From: Staphylococcus roterodami
Lineage (GTDB): Bacteria; Bacillota; Bacilli; Staphylococcales; Staphylococcaceae
Reading direction: 5' to 3'
Assembly (NCBI GenBank): GCA_022493055.1
Contig: CP092781.1
Span: 434,001-498,000, forward strand
DNA: 64,000 bases
The notes below the pieces were generated by a model. The model did no database searches and had not been told where the DNA came from. It saw only the letters and a list, made by a program, of their open reading frames with translations. Position numbers and translations under genes: made by a program. Below, piece by piece: positions 52,469 to 64,000 of the stretch (the stretch's first letter is position 1; every line of letters starts with the position of its first letter).

Positions 52469-53395
52469 ATGGATGAACAGCAACAATTGACAAATGCATA
52501 TCATTCAAATAAATTATCGCATGCCTATTTATTTGAAGGTGATGACGCACAAACGATGAAACAAGTTGCGATTAATTTTGCAAAACTCATTTTATGTCAA
52601 ACAGATAATCAATGCGAAATAAAGGTTAGTACATATAATCATCCAGACTTTATGTATATATCAACTAATGACAGCTCAATTAAGAAAGAACAAATTGAAC
52701 AGCTTGTGCGCCATATGAATCAACTTCCTATAGAAAGTAAATATAAAGTGTATATTATCGAAGATTTTGAAAAGTTAACTGTTCAAGGGGAAAACAGTAT
52801 ATTAAAATTTCTCGAAGAGCCACCGGACAATACGATTGCTATTTTATTGTCTACCAAGCCCGAACAAATATTAGATACAATTCATTCAAGATGTCAGCAT
52901 GTTTATTTCAAACCTATTGATAAAGAACAGTTTGTAAATAGGTTGGTTGAACAGGACATTGCTAAGCCAGTAGCTGAAATGATAAGTACGTATACAACAC
53001 AAATAGATAATGCAATGGCTTTAAACGAAGAATTTGATTTATTAGCTTTAAGAAAAACAATTATACGATGGTGTGAATTATTGCTTACTAATAAACCAAT
53101 GGCAATGATTGGGATTATTGATTTATTGAAACAGGCTAAAAATAAAAAACTGCAAACTTTAACGATTGCAGCAGTTAATGGATTCTTTGAAGATATCATA
53201 CATACAAAGGTCAATGTAGATGATAAACGAATATACAGCGATTTGATAAGTGACATTAATCAGTATGCGCAAAAATTAACATTTAATCAATTGATTTTAA
53301 TGTTTGATCAACTTACAGACGCACATAAGAAACTGAATCAAAATGTTAATCCAACGCTAGTATTTGAACAAATCGTAATTAAGGGTGTGAGTTAG
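52469..53395 (+). CDS. holB: DNA polymerase III subunit delta'
   Basis: A 308-residue clamp-loader subunit. The P-loop position is degenerate (EGDDAQTMKQ near residue 24), as expected for delta', which does not hydrolyse ATP. EFLEEPPDNTIAILLSTKPEQILDTIHSRCQ matches the AAA+ sensor region. The C-terminal collar domain is helical. AAAGGGAG precedes the ATG. It sits 215 bases after pstA and ends one base before ricT. Confidence 0.93.
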   Translation: MDEQQQLTNAYHSNKLSHAYLFEGDDAQTMKQVAINFAKLILCQTDNQCEIKVSTYNHPDFMYISTNDSSIKKEQIEQLVRHMNQLPIESKYKVYIIEDFEKLTVQGENSILKFLEEPPDNTIAILLSTKPEQILDTIHSRCQHVYFKPIDKEQFVNRLVEQDIAKPVAEMISTYTTQIDNAMALNEEFDLLALRKTIIRWCELLLTNKPMAMIGIIDLLKQAKNKKLQTLTIAAVNGFFEDIIHTKVNVDDKRIYSDLISDINQYAQKLTFNQLILMFDQLTDAHKKLNQNVNPTLVFEQIVIKGVS

Positions 53396-54199
53396 ATGCC
53401 AAATGTAATAGGTGTTCAGTTCCAAAAAGCGGGGAAATTAGAATATTATACACCTAGTGATATACAGATAGATTTAGATGACTGGGTTGTCGTAGAATCT
53501 AAAAGAGGCATAGAGATAGGTATCGTTAAAAATCCAATGATAGATATTGCAGAGGAAGATATTTGTTTACCTCTTAAAAGTATTATTCGTATTGCTGATG
53601 AAAATGATATTGAAAAATATTATTGTAATGAGCAAGATGCTGAAAATGCATTAGTATTATGTAAGGATATTGTAAGAGAACAAGGCTTGGATATGAGGTT
53701 AGTCAACTGTGAATATACATTAGACAAATCAAAAGTTATATTTAATTTTACTGCTGACGATCGTATAGATTTTAGAAAGCTAGTTAAAATATTAGCTCAG
53801 CATTTGAAAACACGCATTGAACTTAGACAGATTGGCGTTAGGGATGAGGCCAAATTACTTGGGGGTATTGGTCCATGTGGTCGTTCATTATGTTGTTCAA
53901 CATTTTTAGGTGACTTTGAACCTGTATCAATTAAAATGGCCAAAGATCAAAATCTATCCTTAAATCCAACTAAAATTTCTGGAGCCTGTGGACGTTTAAT
54001 GTGTTGTCTGAAATATGAAAATGATTACTATGAAGAAGTACGTGCACAATTACCAGATATTGGTGAAGCAATTGAAACGCCAGATGGTAGCGGGAAAGTT
54101 GTTGCATTAAATATATTAGACATATCCATGCAAGTGAAGCTTGAAGGTCATGAACAGCCACTTGAATATAAATTAGAAGAAATAGAAACTATGCATTAA
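53396..54199 (+). CDS. ricT: RicT (YaaT), PSP1-domain protein
   Basis: A 267-residue PSP1 C-terminal domain protein. Cysteine motifs [12 protein letters not shown] (near residue 160) and [10 protein letters not shown] (near residue 198) match those that bind Fe-S clusters in the RicAFT complex, which in Bacillus matures operon mRNAs with RNase Y. The ATG follows the holB TAG directly, so translation is coupled. It is conserved between holB and yabA. Confidence 0.93.
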   Translation: MPNVIGVQFQKAGKLEYYTPSDIQIDLDDWVVVESKRGIEIGIVKNPMIDIAEEDICLPLKSIIRIADENDIEKYYCNEQDAENALVLCKDIVREQGLDMRLVNCEYTLDKSKVIFNFTADDRIDFRKLVKILAQHLKTRIELRQIGVRDEAKLLGGIGPCGRSLCCSTFLGDFEPVSIKMAKDQNLSLNPTKISGACGRLMCCLKYENDYYEEVRAQLPDIGEAIETPDGSGKVVALNILDISMQVKLEGHEQPLEYKLEEIETMH

Positions 54200-54215
54200 G
54201 GAGGCATTATTACAT

Positions 54216-54563
54216 TTGGATCGCAATGAGATATTTGAAAAAATAATGCGTTTAGAAATGAATGTCAATCAACTTTCAAAAGAAACATCAGAGTTAAAAA
54301 CACTTGCTGTTGAACTTGTTGAAGAAAATGTGGCTCTACAAATTGAAAACGATAATTTGAAAAAAGTGTTAGGGAATGATGAGCCGAGTATTCAAGACAC
54401 AATAAATCCCATGCCTACAAAAGAGGTTAAAAAACCATTACCAAGTAAAGATAATTTAGCAATATTATATGGTGAAGGTTTTCATATCTGTAAAGGTGAG
54501 CTTTTTGGAAAACATAGACATGGTGAAGATTGTTTGTTTTGTTTAGAAGTTTTAAGTGACTAA
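54216..54563 (+). CDS. yabA: Replication initiation control protein YabA
   Basis: A 115-residue protein that restrains DnaA and contacts DnaN. The N-terminal coiled coil (residues 1-55) forms the tetramer; the C-terminal zinc domain has His and Cys in [20 protein letters not shown]. The start is TTG (MDRNEIFEK), 12 bases after AAGGAGG, a longer than usual gap, but no closer codon fits. Confidence 0.93.
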   Translation: MDRNEIFEKIMRLEMNVNQLSKETSELKTLAVELVEENVALQIENDNLKKVLGNDEPSIQDTINPMPTKEVKKPLPSKDNLAILYGEGFHICKGELFGKHRHGEDCLFCLEVLSD

Positions 54564-54612
54564 TCATTCAATCACAAATAGTGTTATAATAATGAATAAA
54601 TAAAGTTATGCT

Positions 54613-54645
54613 AAGTCTGAGACAGTATGTGTTTCAGACTTTACT
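54613..54645 (+). terminator. Hairpin after yabA
   Basis: AAGTCTGA pairs with TCAGACTT over a 13-base loop; the tail TACTTATG is only weakly T-rich. Confidence 0.5.
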
Positions 54646-54846
54646 TATGTATTAGTTTCACATAATGTTATGAGTTATTACTTAAAAATAAGTTTTTCAT
54701 ATTTAGTGAACATGCAATATAATAAGGTTTGTTAATGTGTAAGGCATAATTTGAAAGTATTTAAAATAGGTATGCGATGTGTAAACACTATTAAATTTAG
54801 AATTTTACGTATTTCATAAAGAAGCACATTTTCATAGGAGTTAAAA

Positions 54847-55572
54847 ATGTTAAAACAAAATGAACGATTTGATCAACTAATCAAAGAAAATTTTAGTATT
54901 ATTCAAAATGACGATGTATTTTCATTTTCTACAGATGCATTATTATTGGGACATTTTACAAATCCAAGAGCAAAAGATAAAGTACTAGATTTATGTTCTG
55001 GTAACGGCGTAATACCTTTACTATTATTCGCAAAACATCACCATCGAATAGAAGGTGTCGAAATTCAAGAAACTCTCGTAGATATGGCACGACGCACGTT
55101 CCAATTTAACGAGGTTGACGACTATTTAATGATGCATCATATGGACTTGAAAAATATCACAAAAATATTTAAACCTTCACAATATACTTTGGTAACATGT
55201 AATCCTCCGTATTTTAAAGAGAATCAGCAGCATCAACATCAAATAGAGGCTCACAAAATCGCTAGACATGAAATTATGTGTACACTTGAAGATTGTATGA
55301 TTGCAGCACGTCATTTATTAAAAGAAGGTGGCAGGCTAAATATGGTACATCGTGCGGATAGACTGATGGATGTCTTATTTGAAATGAGAAAAGTAAATAT
55401 CGAACCTAAGAAAGTAGTCTTTATATATAGTAAGGTAGGCAAGTCAGCACACACGATAGTTGTTGAAGGTCGTAAAGGTGGTAATCAAGGATTAGAAATT
55501 ATGCCCCCGTTTTATATTTATGATGAAAGTGGAAAATATAGCAACGAAATGAAGGAAGTATATTATGGATAG
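54847..55572 (+). CDS. SAM-dependent methyltransferase, tRNA1(Val) (adenine-N6) type
   Basis: A 241-residue class I methyltransferase with the SAM loop VLDLCSGNGVIPLLLF near residue 48 and the catalytic NPPY tetrad (TCNPPYF near residue 120) typical of amino-group N6-adenine methyltransferases such as TrmN6/YabB. In Bacillus the yabB gene holds this place. Its 3' end overlaps the GIY-YIG gene by 8 bases. The RNA target is inferred from family. Confidence 0.9.
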   Translation: MLKQNERFDQLIKENFSIIQNDDVFSFSTDALLLGHFTNPRAKDKVLDLCSGNGVIPLLLFAKHHHRIEGVEIQETLVDMARRTFQFNEVDDYLMMHHMDLKNITKIFKPSQYTLVTCNPPYFKENQQHQHQIEAHKIARHEIMCTLEDCMIAARHLLKEGGRLNMVHRADRLMDVLFEMRKVNIEPKKVVFIYSKVGKSAHTIVVEGRKGGNQGLEIMPPFYIYDESGKYSNEMKEVYYG

Positions 55573-55813
55573 TCACTTTGTATATATAGTAAAATGTAGT
55601 GATGGTAGCTTATATACAGGATATGCTAAAGACGTAAATGCGCGGATTGAAAAACATAATCGCGGTCAAGGTGCTAAATATACAAAAATAAGACGGCCGG
55701 TACAGTTAGTTTATCAAGAAACGTATGAGACAAAGTCTGAAGCATTGAAGCGTGAATATGAAATTAAAACGTATTCTAGACAAAAGAAATTGCGATTGAT
55801 TAAGGAGCGATAG
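55565..55813 (+). CDS. GIY-YIG nuclease-superfamily protein (YazA/UPF0213)
   Basis: An 82-residue single-domain GIY-YIG protein. The motif is VYIVKCSDGSLYTGYAKD (residues 5-22), with Arg and Lys downstream (KHNRGQGAKYTKIRRP) and Glu in KSEALKREYEIK. It matches the small UPF0213 group between yabB and rsmI. The biological role of the group is unclear to me. It overlaps the methyltransferase gene by 8 bases and ends one base before rsmI. Confidence 0.9.
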   Translation: MDSHFVYIVKCSDGSLYTGYAKDVNARIEKHNRGQGAKYTKIRRPVQLVYQETYETKSEALKREYEIKTYSRQKKLRLIKER

Positions 55814-55814
55814 C

Positions 55815-56654
55815 ATGGCTGTATTATATTTAGTGGGAACGCCCATTGGAAATTTGGCAGATATAACTTATCGAGCAGTCGATGTACTACATCATGTCGA
55901 TATGATTGCCTGTGAAGATACGCGTGTAACAAGTAAATTATGCAATCATTATGATATCTCAACACCATTAAAGTCATACCATGAGCATAATAAGGATAAG
56001 CAGACTACTTTTATTATTGAACAATTACAATCTGGACTAAATGTTGCACTTGTATCAGATGCAGGATTGCCATTGATTAGTGATCCAGGATATGAATTAG
56101 TTGTTGCAGCTAGAAAAGCTAATATTAAAGTGGAAACTGTACCTGGACCGAACGCAGGTTTAACTGCTTTGATGGCTAGTGGAATACCTTCTTATGTTTA
56201 TACATTTTTAGGATTTTTACCTAGAAAAGAAAAAGAAAAAACTGTTGTACTAGAACAACGCATGTATGAAAATAGCACGCTTATATTATATGAATCACCA
56301 CATCGTGTAACAGATACTTTAAAAACAATTGCAAAGATAGATGGCACGAGACAAGTATCTTTGGGACGAGAGTTAACTAAGAAGTTTGAACAAATAGTCA
56401 CGAATGATGTAACACAAATGATAGCACTCATTCAACAAGGTGACGTTCCGTTAAAAGGTGAGTTTGTTATCTTAATTGAAGGTGCGAAAGCAAATGTTGA
56501 AACGTCTTGGTTTGATGATTTGTCTATTGTAGAGCATGTTGAACATTATATTGAAACTAAACAGATGAAACCTAAACAGGCAATCAAGAAAGTTGCAGAA
56601 GAACGACAACTTAAAACCAATGAAGTTTATAATATTTATCATCAAATAAGTTAA
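55815..56654 (+). CDS. rsmI: 16S rRNA 2'-O-ribose C1402 methyltransferase RsmI
   Basis: A 279-residue tetrapyrrole-methylase-fold enzyme. LVGTPIGNLADITYRA is at residues 6-21, the substrate segment CEDTRVTSKL at 34-43, the SDAGLPLISDPGYELV loop near 76-91, and FLGFLPRK near 134. It methylates ribose at C1402 in the decoding centre. KGAR or AAGGAG lies before the ATG, inside the previous gene end. Length is normal. Confidence 0.95.
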   Translation: MAVLYLVGTPIGNLADITYRAVDVLHHVDMIACEDTRVTSKLCNHYDISTPLKSYHEHNKDKQTTFIIEQLQSGLNVALVSDAGLPLISDPGYELVVAARKANIKVETVPGPNAGLTALMASGIPSYVYTFLGFLPRKEKEKTVVLEQRMYENSTLILYESPHRVTDTLKTIAKIDGTRQVSLGRELTKKFEQIVTNDVTQMIALIQQGDVPLKGEFVILIEGAKANVETSWFDDLSIVEHVEHYIETKQMKPKQAIKKVAEERQLKTNEVYNIYHQIS

Positions 56655-56910
56655 CCAAGTTATTGATGGACTAAATTTTACGTTAACAAATAACGAAAGT
56701 TATAATTTTAAATAGTAAGATAACAATTTGATTTGCTACTAATAAAATGATGTTAACTATGATAAAAAAAATAATGACATCGTCGATTTTTAATGTAAAA
56801 TAAATACATTGATAGCAATAAATAATAAAACAATGAGCAAAATAAAAATGGGACAGTAAGATATATGACCACGTCCATTGAAATGCTTGAAAATCTTAGA
56901 TATTATTTGA

Positions 56911-58911
<2,001 letters not shown>

Positions 58912-58939
58912 CAGTATTTTTAAATTAGGAGAGATAATT

Positions 58940-59713
58940 ATGTTAATCGATACACATGTCCATTTAAATGATGAACAATACGATGAAGATTTAAGTGAAG
59001 TGATTACACGTGCTAAAGAAGCAGGTGTCGATCGTATGTTTGTAGTCGGTTTTAATACACCGACAATCGAACGTGCGATGAACTTAATCGATGAGTATGA
59101 TTTCCTATACGCAATTATTGGTTGGCATCCTGTTGATGCAATTGATTTTACAGAAGAGCGACTAGATTGGATTGAATCGTTAGCCAAACATCCAAAAGTG
59201 ATTGGACTTGGTGAGATGGGATTAGATTATCATTGGGATAAATCTCCTGCTGATGTTCAAAAAGAAGTTTTTAGAAAACAAATTGCATTAGCAAAGCGTT
59301 TGAAATTACCAATTATCATTCATAATCGTGAAGCGACACAAGATTGTATCGATATCTTACTGGAAGAGCATGCTGAAGAAGTAGGTGGTATAATGCACAG
59401 TTTCAGTGGTTCTCCAGAAATTGCAGATGTTGTTATTAATAAATTGAATTTTTATATTTCATTAGGGGGACCTGTGACATTTAAAAATGCAAAGCAACCT
59501 AAAGAAGTTGCGAAACATGTGCAATTAGATCGATTGCTGGTAGAAACTGATGCACCATATTTATCACCACATCCATATAGAGGTAAGCGAAATGAGCCGG
59601 CAAGAGTGACATTGGTAGCTGAACAAATTGCTGAATTAAAAGGTTTATCTTATGAAGAAGTGTGTGTACAAACTACAAAAAATGCTGAAAAGTTATTTAA
59701 TTTAAATTCATAA
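58940..59713 (+). CDS. tatD: TatD-family metal-dependent hydrolase
   Basis: A 257-residue TIM-barrel DNase-like hydrolase. Metal ligands are visible: DTHVHLND (residues 4-11), GEMGLDYHW with the bridging Glu near residue 92, IIHNREA near residue 128, MHSFSG near residue 153 and ETDAPYLSPHP near residue 203. TatD proteins degrade DNA 3' ends; the physiological role in Firmicutes is less clear. It follows metS by 28 bases with GGAGAG upstream. Confidence 0.93.
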   Translation: MLIDTHVHLNDEQYDEDLSEVITRAKEAGVDRMFVVGFNTPTIERAMNLIDEYDFLYAIIGWHPVDAIDFTEERLDWIESLAKHPKVIGLGEMGLDYHWDKSPADVQKEVFRKQIALAKRLKLPIIIHNREATQDCIDILLEEHAEEVGGIMHSFSGSPEIADVVINKLNFYISLGGPVTFKNAKQPKEVAKHVQLDRLLVETDAPYLSPHPYRGKRNEPARVTLVAEQIAELKGLSYEEVCVQTTKNAEKLFNLNS

Positions 59714-59718
59714 AGTTA

Positions 59719-59796
59719 AAAGTGGGAAAGAACATCGCCATTAAATGATACGATATTATGTTCGTTAAATATGCTATGGTTCTTTCTCGCTTTTTT
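59719..59796 (+). terminator. Terminator of metS-tatD
   Basis: AAAGTGGGAAAGAAC pairs with GTTCTTTCTCGCTTT with one mismatch, followed by T. Confidence 0.82.
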
Positions 59797-59881
59797 AAAT
59801 TAAAATATTACAGCAGTTGAATAGATTGAAAAAAGCTAGTTTTTAGTATTAAAAACTTTATTGTAGAGAAAGGCGTTTTAA

Positions 59882-61322
<1,441 letters not shown>

Positions 61323-61366
61323 ATGATTGACAAAGCAAACCACTATTGATAAAATTTAAATTTTAT

Positions 61367-61396
61367 TTGACGAAAACGCTGCAAATATGGTATTAT
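61367..61396 (+). promoter_or_regulatory. Promoter of veg
   Basis: TTGACG (61367-61372) and TATTAT (61391-61396) are separated by 18 bases, 25 bases before the veg start. In Bacillus veg has one of the strongest vegetative promoters. Confidence 0.75.
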
Positions 61397-61421
61397 GTAA
61401 CTTGTAGCGAGGTGGAGCAAT

Positions 61422-61685
61422 ATGCCAAAATCAATTTTGGACATCAAAAATTCTATTGATTGTCATGTAGGAAATCGTATTGTACTGAAAGCCAATGGAG
61501 GCCGTAAGAAAACAATAAAACGTTCTGGAATTTTAAAAGAAACATATCCGTCAGTTTTCATTGTTGAGTTAGATCAAGATAAACACAATTTTGAGAGAGT
61601 ATCGTATACATACACTGATGTGTTGACTGAAAATGTTCAAGTTTCATTTGAAGAGGATAATCATCACGAATCAATTGCACACTAA
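61422..61685 (+). CDS. veg: Veg protein
   Basis: An 87-residue small beta-rich protein of the Veg family, with the core [32 protein letters not shown]. In Bacillus it promotes biofilm formation through SinR; the staphylococcal role is unknown, as SinR is absent. GAGGTGGAG precedes the ATG. It is flanked by a strong promoter and a terminator, so it is transcribed on its own. Confidence 0.94.
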   Translation: MPKSILDIKNSIDCHVGNRIVLKANGGRKKTIKRSGILKETYPSVFIVELDQDKHNFERVSYTYTDVLTENVQVSFEEDNHHESIAH

Positions 61686-61993
61686 ATAAGACACATAGAG
61701 ATGTTAAACGTTTCTTAAGTATAAGAAGTAAATAATATGATAATTATTTGAGTGTTGGGCATTATGTTCAATACTCTTTTTGTTTACGACACGTTTATGT
61801 CTGTGTTTCGCTTATAGTTTTTCAGCAAATGGATAATGTATTTACACATAAAAATACAAGTAAATATTAAGTGATTAGATGGAAAAAATTACTTTTTTAT
61901 TAAAAAAACACTAAAAAACAAATTAAAATGTCAAATATTAATTCTCTTTATGTTAAAATCATCATATTAAGATAACGAAAAGAGGGCGCAAAA
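61686..61993. other. Region between veg and ispE
   Basis: 308 bases, AT-rich, with the veg terminator at 61750-61781 and no gene. A poor -10-like TTAAAAT near 61952 may serve ispE. Confidence 0.5.
61750..61781 (+). terminator. Terminator of veg
   Basis: GAGTGTTG pairs with CAATACTC over a short loop, followed by TTTTTG. Confidence 0.8.
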
Positions 61994-62842
61994 ATGATAT
62001 ATGAAACGGCACCAGCCAAAATTAATTTTACGCTCGATACACTTTTTAAAAGAAATGATGGCTATCATGAGATTGAAATGATAATGACAACAGTTGATTT
62101 AAATGATCGTTTAACTTTTCGTAAAAGAAAGGATCGAAAAATAGTTGTTGAAATTGAACACAATTATGTGCCTTCGAATCATAAAAATCTTGCATATCGT
62201 GCAGCACAATTATTTATTGAGCAGTATCAACTAAAACATGGTGTGACTATTACGATTGATAAAGAAATACCTGTTTCAGCAGGATTAGCTGGCGGTTCAG
62301 CAGATGCAGCAGCAACATTAAGAGGATTGAATAGACTTTTTAATATTGAGGCGAGCTTAGATGAATTAGCTCAATTAGGCAGTAAAATTGGAACGGATAT
62401 TCCGTTTTGTATTTATAATAAAACTGCATTATGCTCTGGAAGAGGCGAAAAAATCGAGTTTTTAAATAAACCACCATCAGCATGGGTGATTCTAGCTAAA
62501 CCAAACTTAGGCATATCATCACCAGATATATTTAAGTTAATCAATTTAGATAAGCAATATAATGTACATACGAAAATGTGTTATGAGGCGTTGGAAAATG
62601 GTAATTATCAACAATTATGTCAAAGTTTGTCTAATCGATTAGAGCCAATTTCTGTTTCGAAACATCCACAAATCGATAAGTTGAAAAATAATATGTTGAA
62701 AAGTGGTGCAGACGGTGCGTTAATGAGTGGAAGCGGACCAACTGTGTATGGGCTAGCACGTAAAGAAAGCCAAGCAAAAAATATTTATAATGCAGTAAAC
62801 GGTTGTTGTAATGAAGTGTACTTAGTTAGACTATTAGGATAG
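61994..62842 (+). CDS. ispE: 4-(cytidine 5'-diphospho)-2-C-methyl-D-erythritol kinase family protein (IspE)
   Basis: A 282-residue GHMP kinase. APAKINFTL is at residues 6-14, the phosphate loop [18 protein letters not shown] at about 94-111, and the third motif [11 protein letters not shown] near residue 244. The name comes from the methylerythritol phosphate route, but staphylococci make isoprenoids by the mevalonate path, so the substrate in this organism is doubtful. The gene is kept next to purR as in Bacillus (ipk). AAGAGGG precedes the ATG. Confidence 0.9.
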   Translation: MIYETAPAKINFTLDTLFKRNDGYHEIEMIMTTVDLNDRLTFRKRKDRKIVVEIEHNYVPSNHKNLAYRAAQLFIEQYQLKHGVTITIDKEIPVSAGLAGGSADAAATLRGLNRLFNIEASLDELAQLGSKIGTDIPFCIYNKTALCSGRGEKIEFLNKPPSAWVILAKPNLGISSPDIFKLINLDKQYNVHTKMCYEALENGNYQQLCQSLSNRLEPISVSKHPQIDKLKNNMLKSGADGALMSGSGPTVYGLARKESQAKNIYNAVNGCCNEVYLVRLLG

Positions 62843-62855
62843 AAGGGTTGAAAAG

Positions 62856-63680
62856 ATGAGATATAAACGAAGCGAGAGAATTGTTTTTATGACGCAATAT
62901 TTGATGAACCATCCGAACAAATTAATTCCATTAACTTTTTTTGTGAAAAAATTTAAGCAGGCGAAGTCTTCAATAAGTGAAGATGTCCAAATTATAAAAA
63001 ATACATTCCAAAAAGAAAAGTTAGGTACTGTAATTACTACTGCTGGTGCAAGTGGTGGTGTTACGTATAAACCAATGATGAGTAAAGAGGAAGCAACAGA
63101 AGTTGTTAACGAAGTCATTACTCTATTAGAAGAGAAAGAACGTTTGTTACCTGGTGGATATTTATTTTTATCAGATTTGGTAGGTAATCCAACGCTACTT
63201 AATAAAGTTGGTAAGTTAATTGCCAGTATTTACATGGATGAAAAATTAGATGCAGTTGTTACTATTGCAACAAAAGGTATTTCATTAGCAAATGCAGTTG
63301 CTAATATTTTAAATTTACCTGTAGTAGTTATTAGAAAAGATAATAAGGTAACTGAAGGTTCTACAGTTTCAATTAATTATGTGTCGGGATCTTCGAGAAA
63401 AATAGAGACGATGGTGCTTTCAAAGAGAACATTAGCTGAAAATTCAAATGTTTTAGTTGTTGATGATTTTATGAGAGCCGGTGGTTCTATAAATGGTGTA
63501 ATGAATTTAATGAATGAGTTTAAAGCCCATGTAAAAGGGGTATCAGTACTTGTAGAATCAAAAGAAGTTAAACAACGATTAATTGAAGATTATACTTCCT
63601 TAGTGAAATTATCTGATGTTGATGAATATAATCAAGAGTTTAACGTAGAACCTGGTAACAGTTTATCTAAATTTTCATAA
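62856..63680 (+). CDS. purR: Purine operon repressor PurR
   Basis: A 274-residue repressor. An N-terminal winged helix (residues 1-75, with KRSERIVFMTQYLMNHPNK) is joined to a phosphoribosyltransferase-type domain with the PRPP loop VLVVDDFMRAGGSING near residue 203. It binds PurBoxes and lets go when PRPP is high; in S. aureus it also affects virulence genes. It lies 13 bases after ispE, with ridA 18 bases after, so they form one operon. Confidence 0.95.
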   Translation: MRYKRSERIVFMTQYLMNHPNKLIPLTFFVKKFKQAKSSISEDVQIIKNTFQKEKLGTVITTAGASGGVTYKPMMSKEEATEVVNEVITLLEEKERLLPGGYLFLSDLVGNPTLLNKVGKLIASIYMDEKLDAVVTIATKGISLANAVANILNLPVVVIRKDNKVTEGSTVSINYVSGSSRKIETMVLSKRTLAENSNVLVVDDFMRAGGSINGVMNLMNEFKAHVKGVSVLVESKEVKQRLIEDYTSLVKLSDVDEYNQEFNVEPGNSLSKFS

Positions 63681-63698
63681 AAAGGAGTTTTTAATATT

Positions 63699-64000
63699 AT
63701 GAAAATAATTAACACAACAAAATTGCCGGAAGCACTTGGACCATATTCTCATGCAACAGTTGTAAATGGAATGGTTTATACTTCTGGACAAATTCCATTG
63801 GATTTAGATGGAAATATTGTTAGTGATGATGTTCAAGAACAAACAAAACAAGTTTTGGAAAATTTAAAAGTTGTTTTGGAGGAATCGGGTTCTGATTTGA
63901 ATTCTGTTGCAAAGGCAACAATCTTCATTAAGGATATGAATGATTTCCAAAAGATTAATGAAGTGTATGGTCAATATTTTGATGTACACAAACCAGCGCG
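63699..64000 (+). CDS. ridA: RidA (YabJ) family protein, 3' end outside window
   Basis: The first 100 codons of a Rid protein, cut by the window edge. Family blocks are KLPEALGPYSHATVVNGMVYTSGQIPLD at residues 8-35, and the Arg-containing GYxHKPAR-like end begins at VHKPAR. RidA hydrolyses reactive enamines/imines made by PLP enzymes. AAAGGAG precedes the ATG by 9 bases. purR-ridA is followed by spoVG in staphylococci; that gene is beyond the window. Confidence 0.94.
   Translation, partial: MKIINTTKLPEALGPYSHATVVNGMVYTSGQIPLDLDGNIVSDDVQEQTKQVLENLKVVLEESGSDLNSVAKATIFIKDMNDFQKINEVYGQYFDVHKPA

Noticed and set aside
52362..52550. Minus-strand frame of 62 codons before holB
   Set aside because: Part of it reads protein-like (KKVAKEQLITATIATMIREAL), but it overlaps the holB start, lacks a ribosome site and has no terminator. 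Not enough to call a gene.

Overview
The window reads as a low-GC Firmicute chromosome of the Staphylococcus aureus complex. The evidence is the tandem lpl lipoproteins, the four-gene PSM-alpha operon, the Sle1 autolysin, and the order dnaX-ybaB-recR-rrn-tmk-pstA-holB-ricT-yabA-rsmI-metS-tatD-rnmV-rsmA-veg-ispE-purR. Several products differ from the S. aureus sequences I remember (PSM-alpha3 begins MEFLG rather than MEFVA, PSM-alpha4 ends IFVK rather than IFAK, and thymidylate kinase has several substitutions). A sister species such as S. argenteus or S. schweitzeri, or a deep S. aureus lineage, is therefore plausible. This comparison is from memory and was not computed.

Layout. 1-5.5 kb is the right end of a genomic island of the nuSa-alpha type: four tandem lipoproteins (the first cut by the window edge), then a type VII secretion lipase toxin (TslA type) with two small helical partner proteins. 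5.7-8.7 kb holds a small membrane protein, a CobW/COG0523 metallochaperone gene broken by one nonsense codon behind a Zur-like box, the PSM-alpha operon on the minus strand with AgrA-like repeats, and a divergently oriented structured RNA (Teg41-like). 8.7-13.4 kb is mpsABC, the bicarbonate/membrane-potential system. 13.6-17.2 kb holds a possible unlisted small membrane protein lacking an ATG start, a PAP2 phosphatase, an esterase and an NSS transporter.

17.3-22.3 kb is a sulfur block: mccAB for methionine-to-cysteine conversion and metNPQ for methionine uptake. Both have good promoters and share a CymR-like inverted repeat. 22.6-28.1 kb holds sle1, a small protein, a Nudix hydrolase, a GNAT protein, a YibE/F pair and gltC. 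28.3-34.3 kb is gltBD (glutamate synthase), followed by tRNA-Ser(UGA). 35-39 kb is trePCR with a TreR palindrome inside the promoter and an overlapping cre site. 39-43 kb holds the SRP RNA, a GNAT protein, dnaX, ybaB and recR.

43.6-48.8 kb is a complete 16S-23S-5S rRNA operon. Its 16S-23S spacer contains a long homopolymer tract that looks like an assembly artefact. An unrecognised coiled-coil membrane gene lies just downstream, followed by a PLP decarboxylase with palindromes upstream. From 51.3 kb to the end is a dense housekeeping run covering dTMP synthesis, c-di-AMP sensing, DNA polymerase III delta', replication control, rRNA/tRNA modification, translation, 5S maturation, isoprenoid synthesis and purine regulation. 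It ends inside ridA (yabJ).

The most distinctive parts are the toxin island, the psm-alpha/structured-RNA region, the paired sulfur operators and the non-ATG membrane ORF. I saw no CRISPR array, insertion sequence or prophage.
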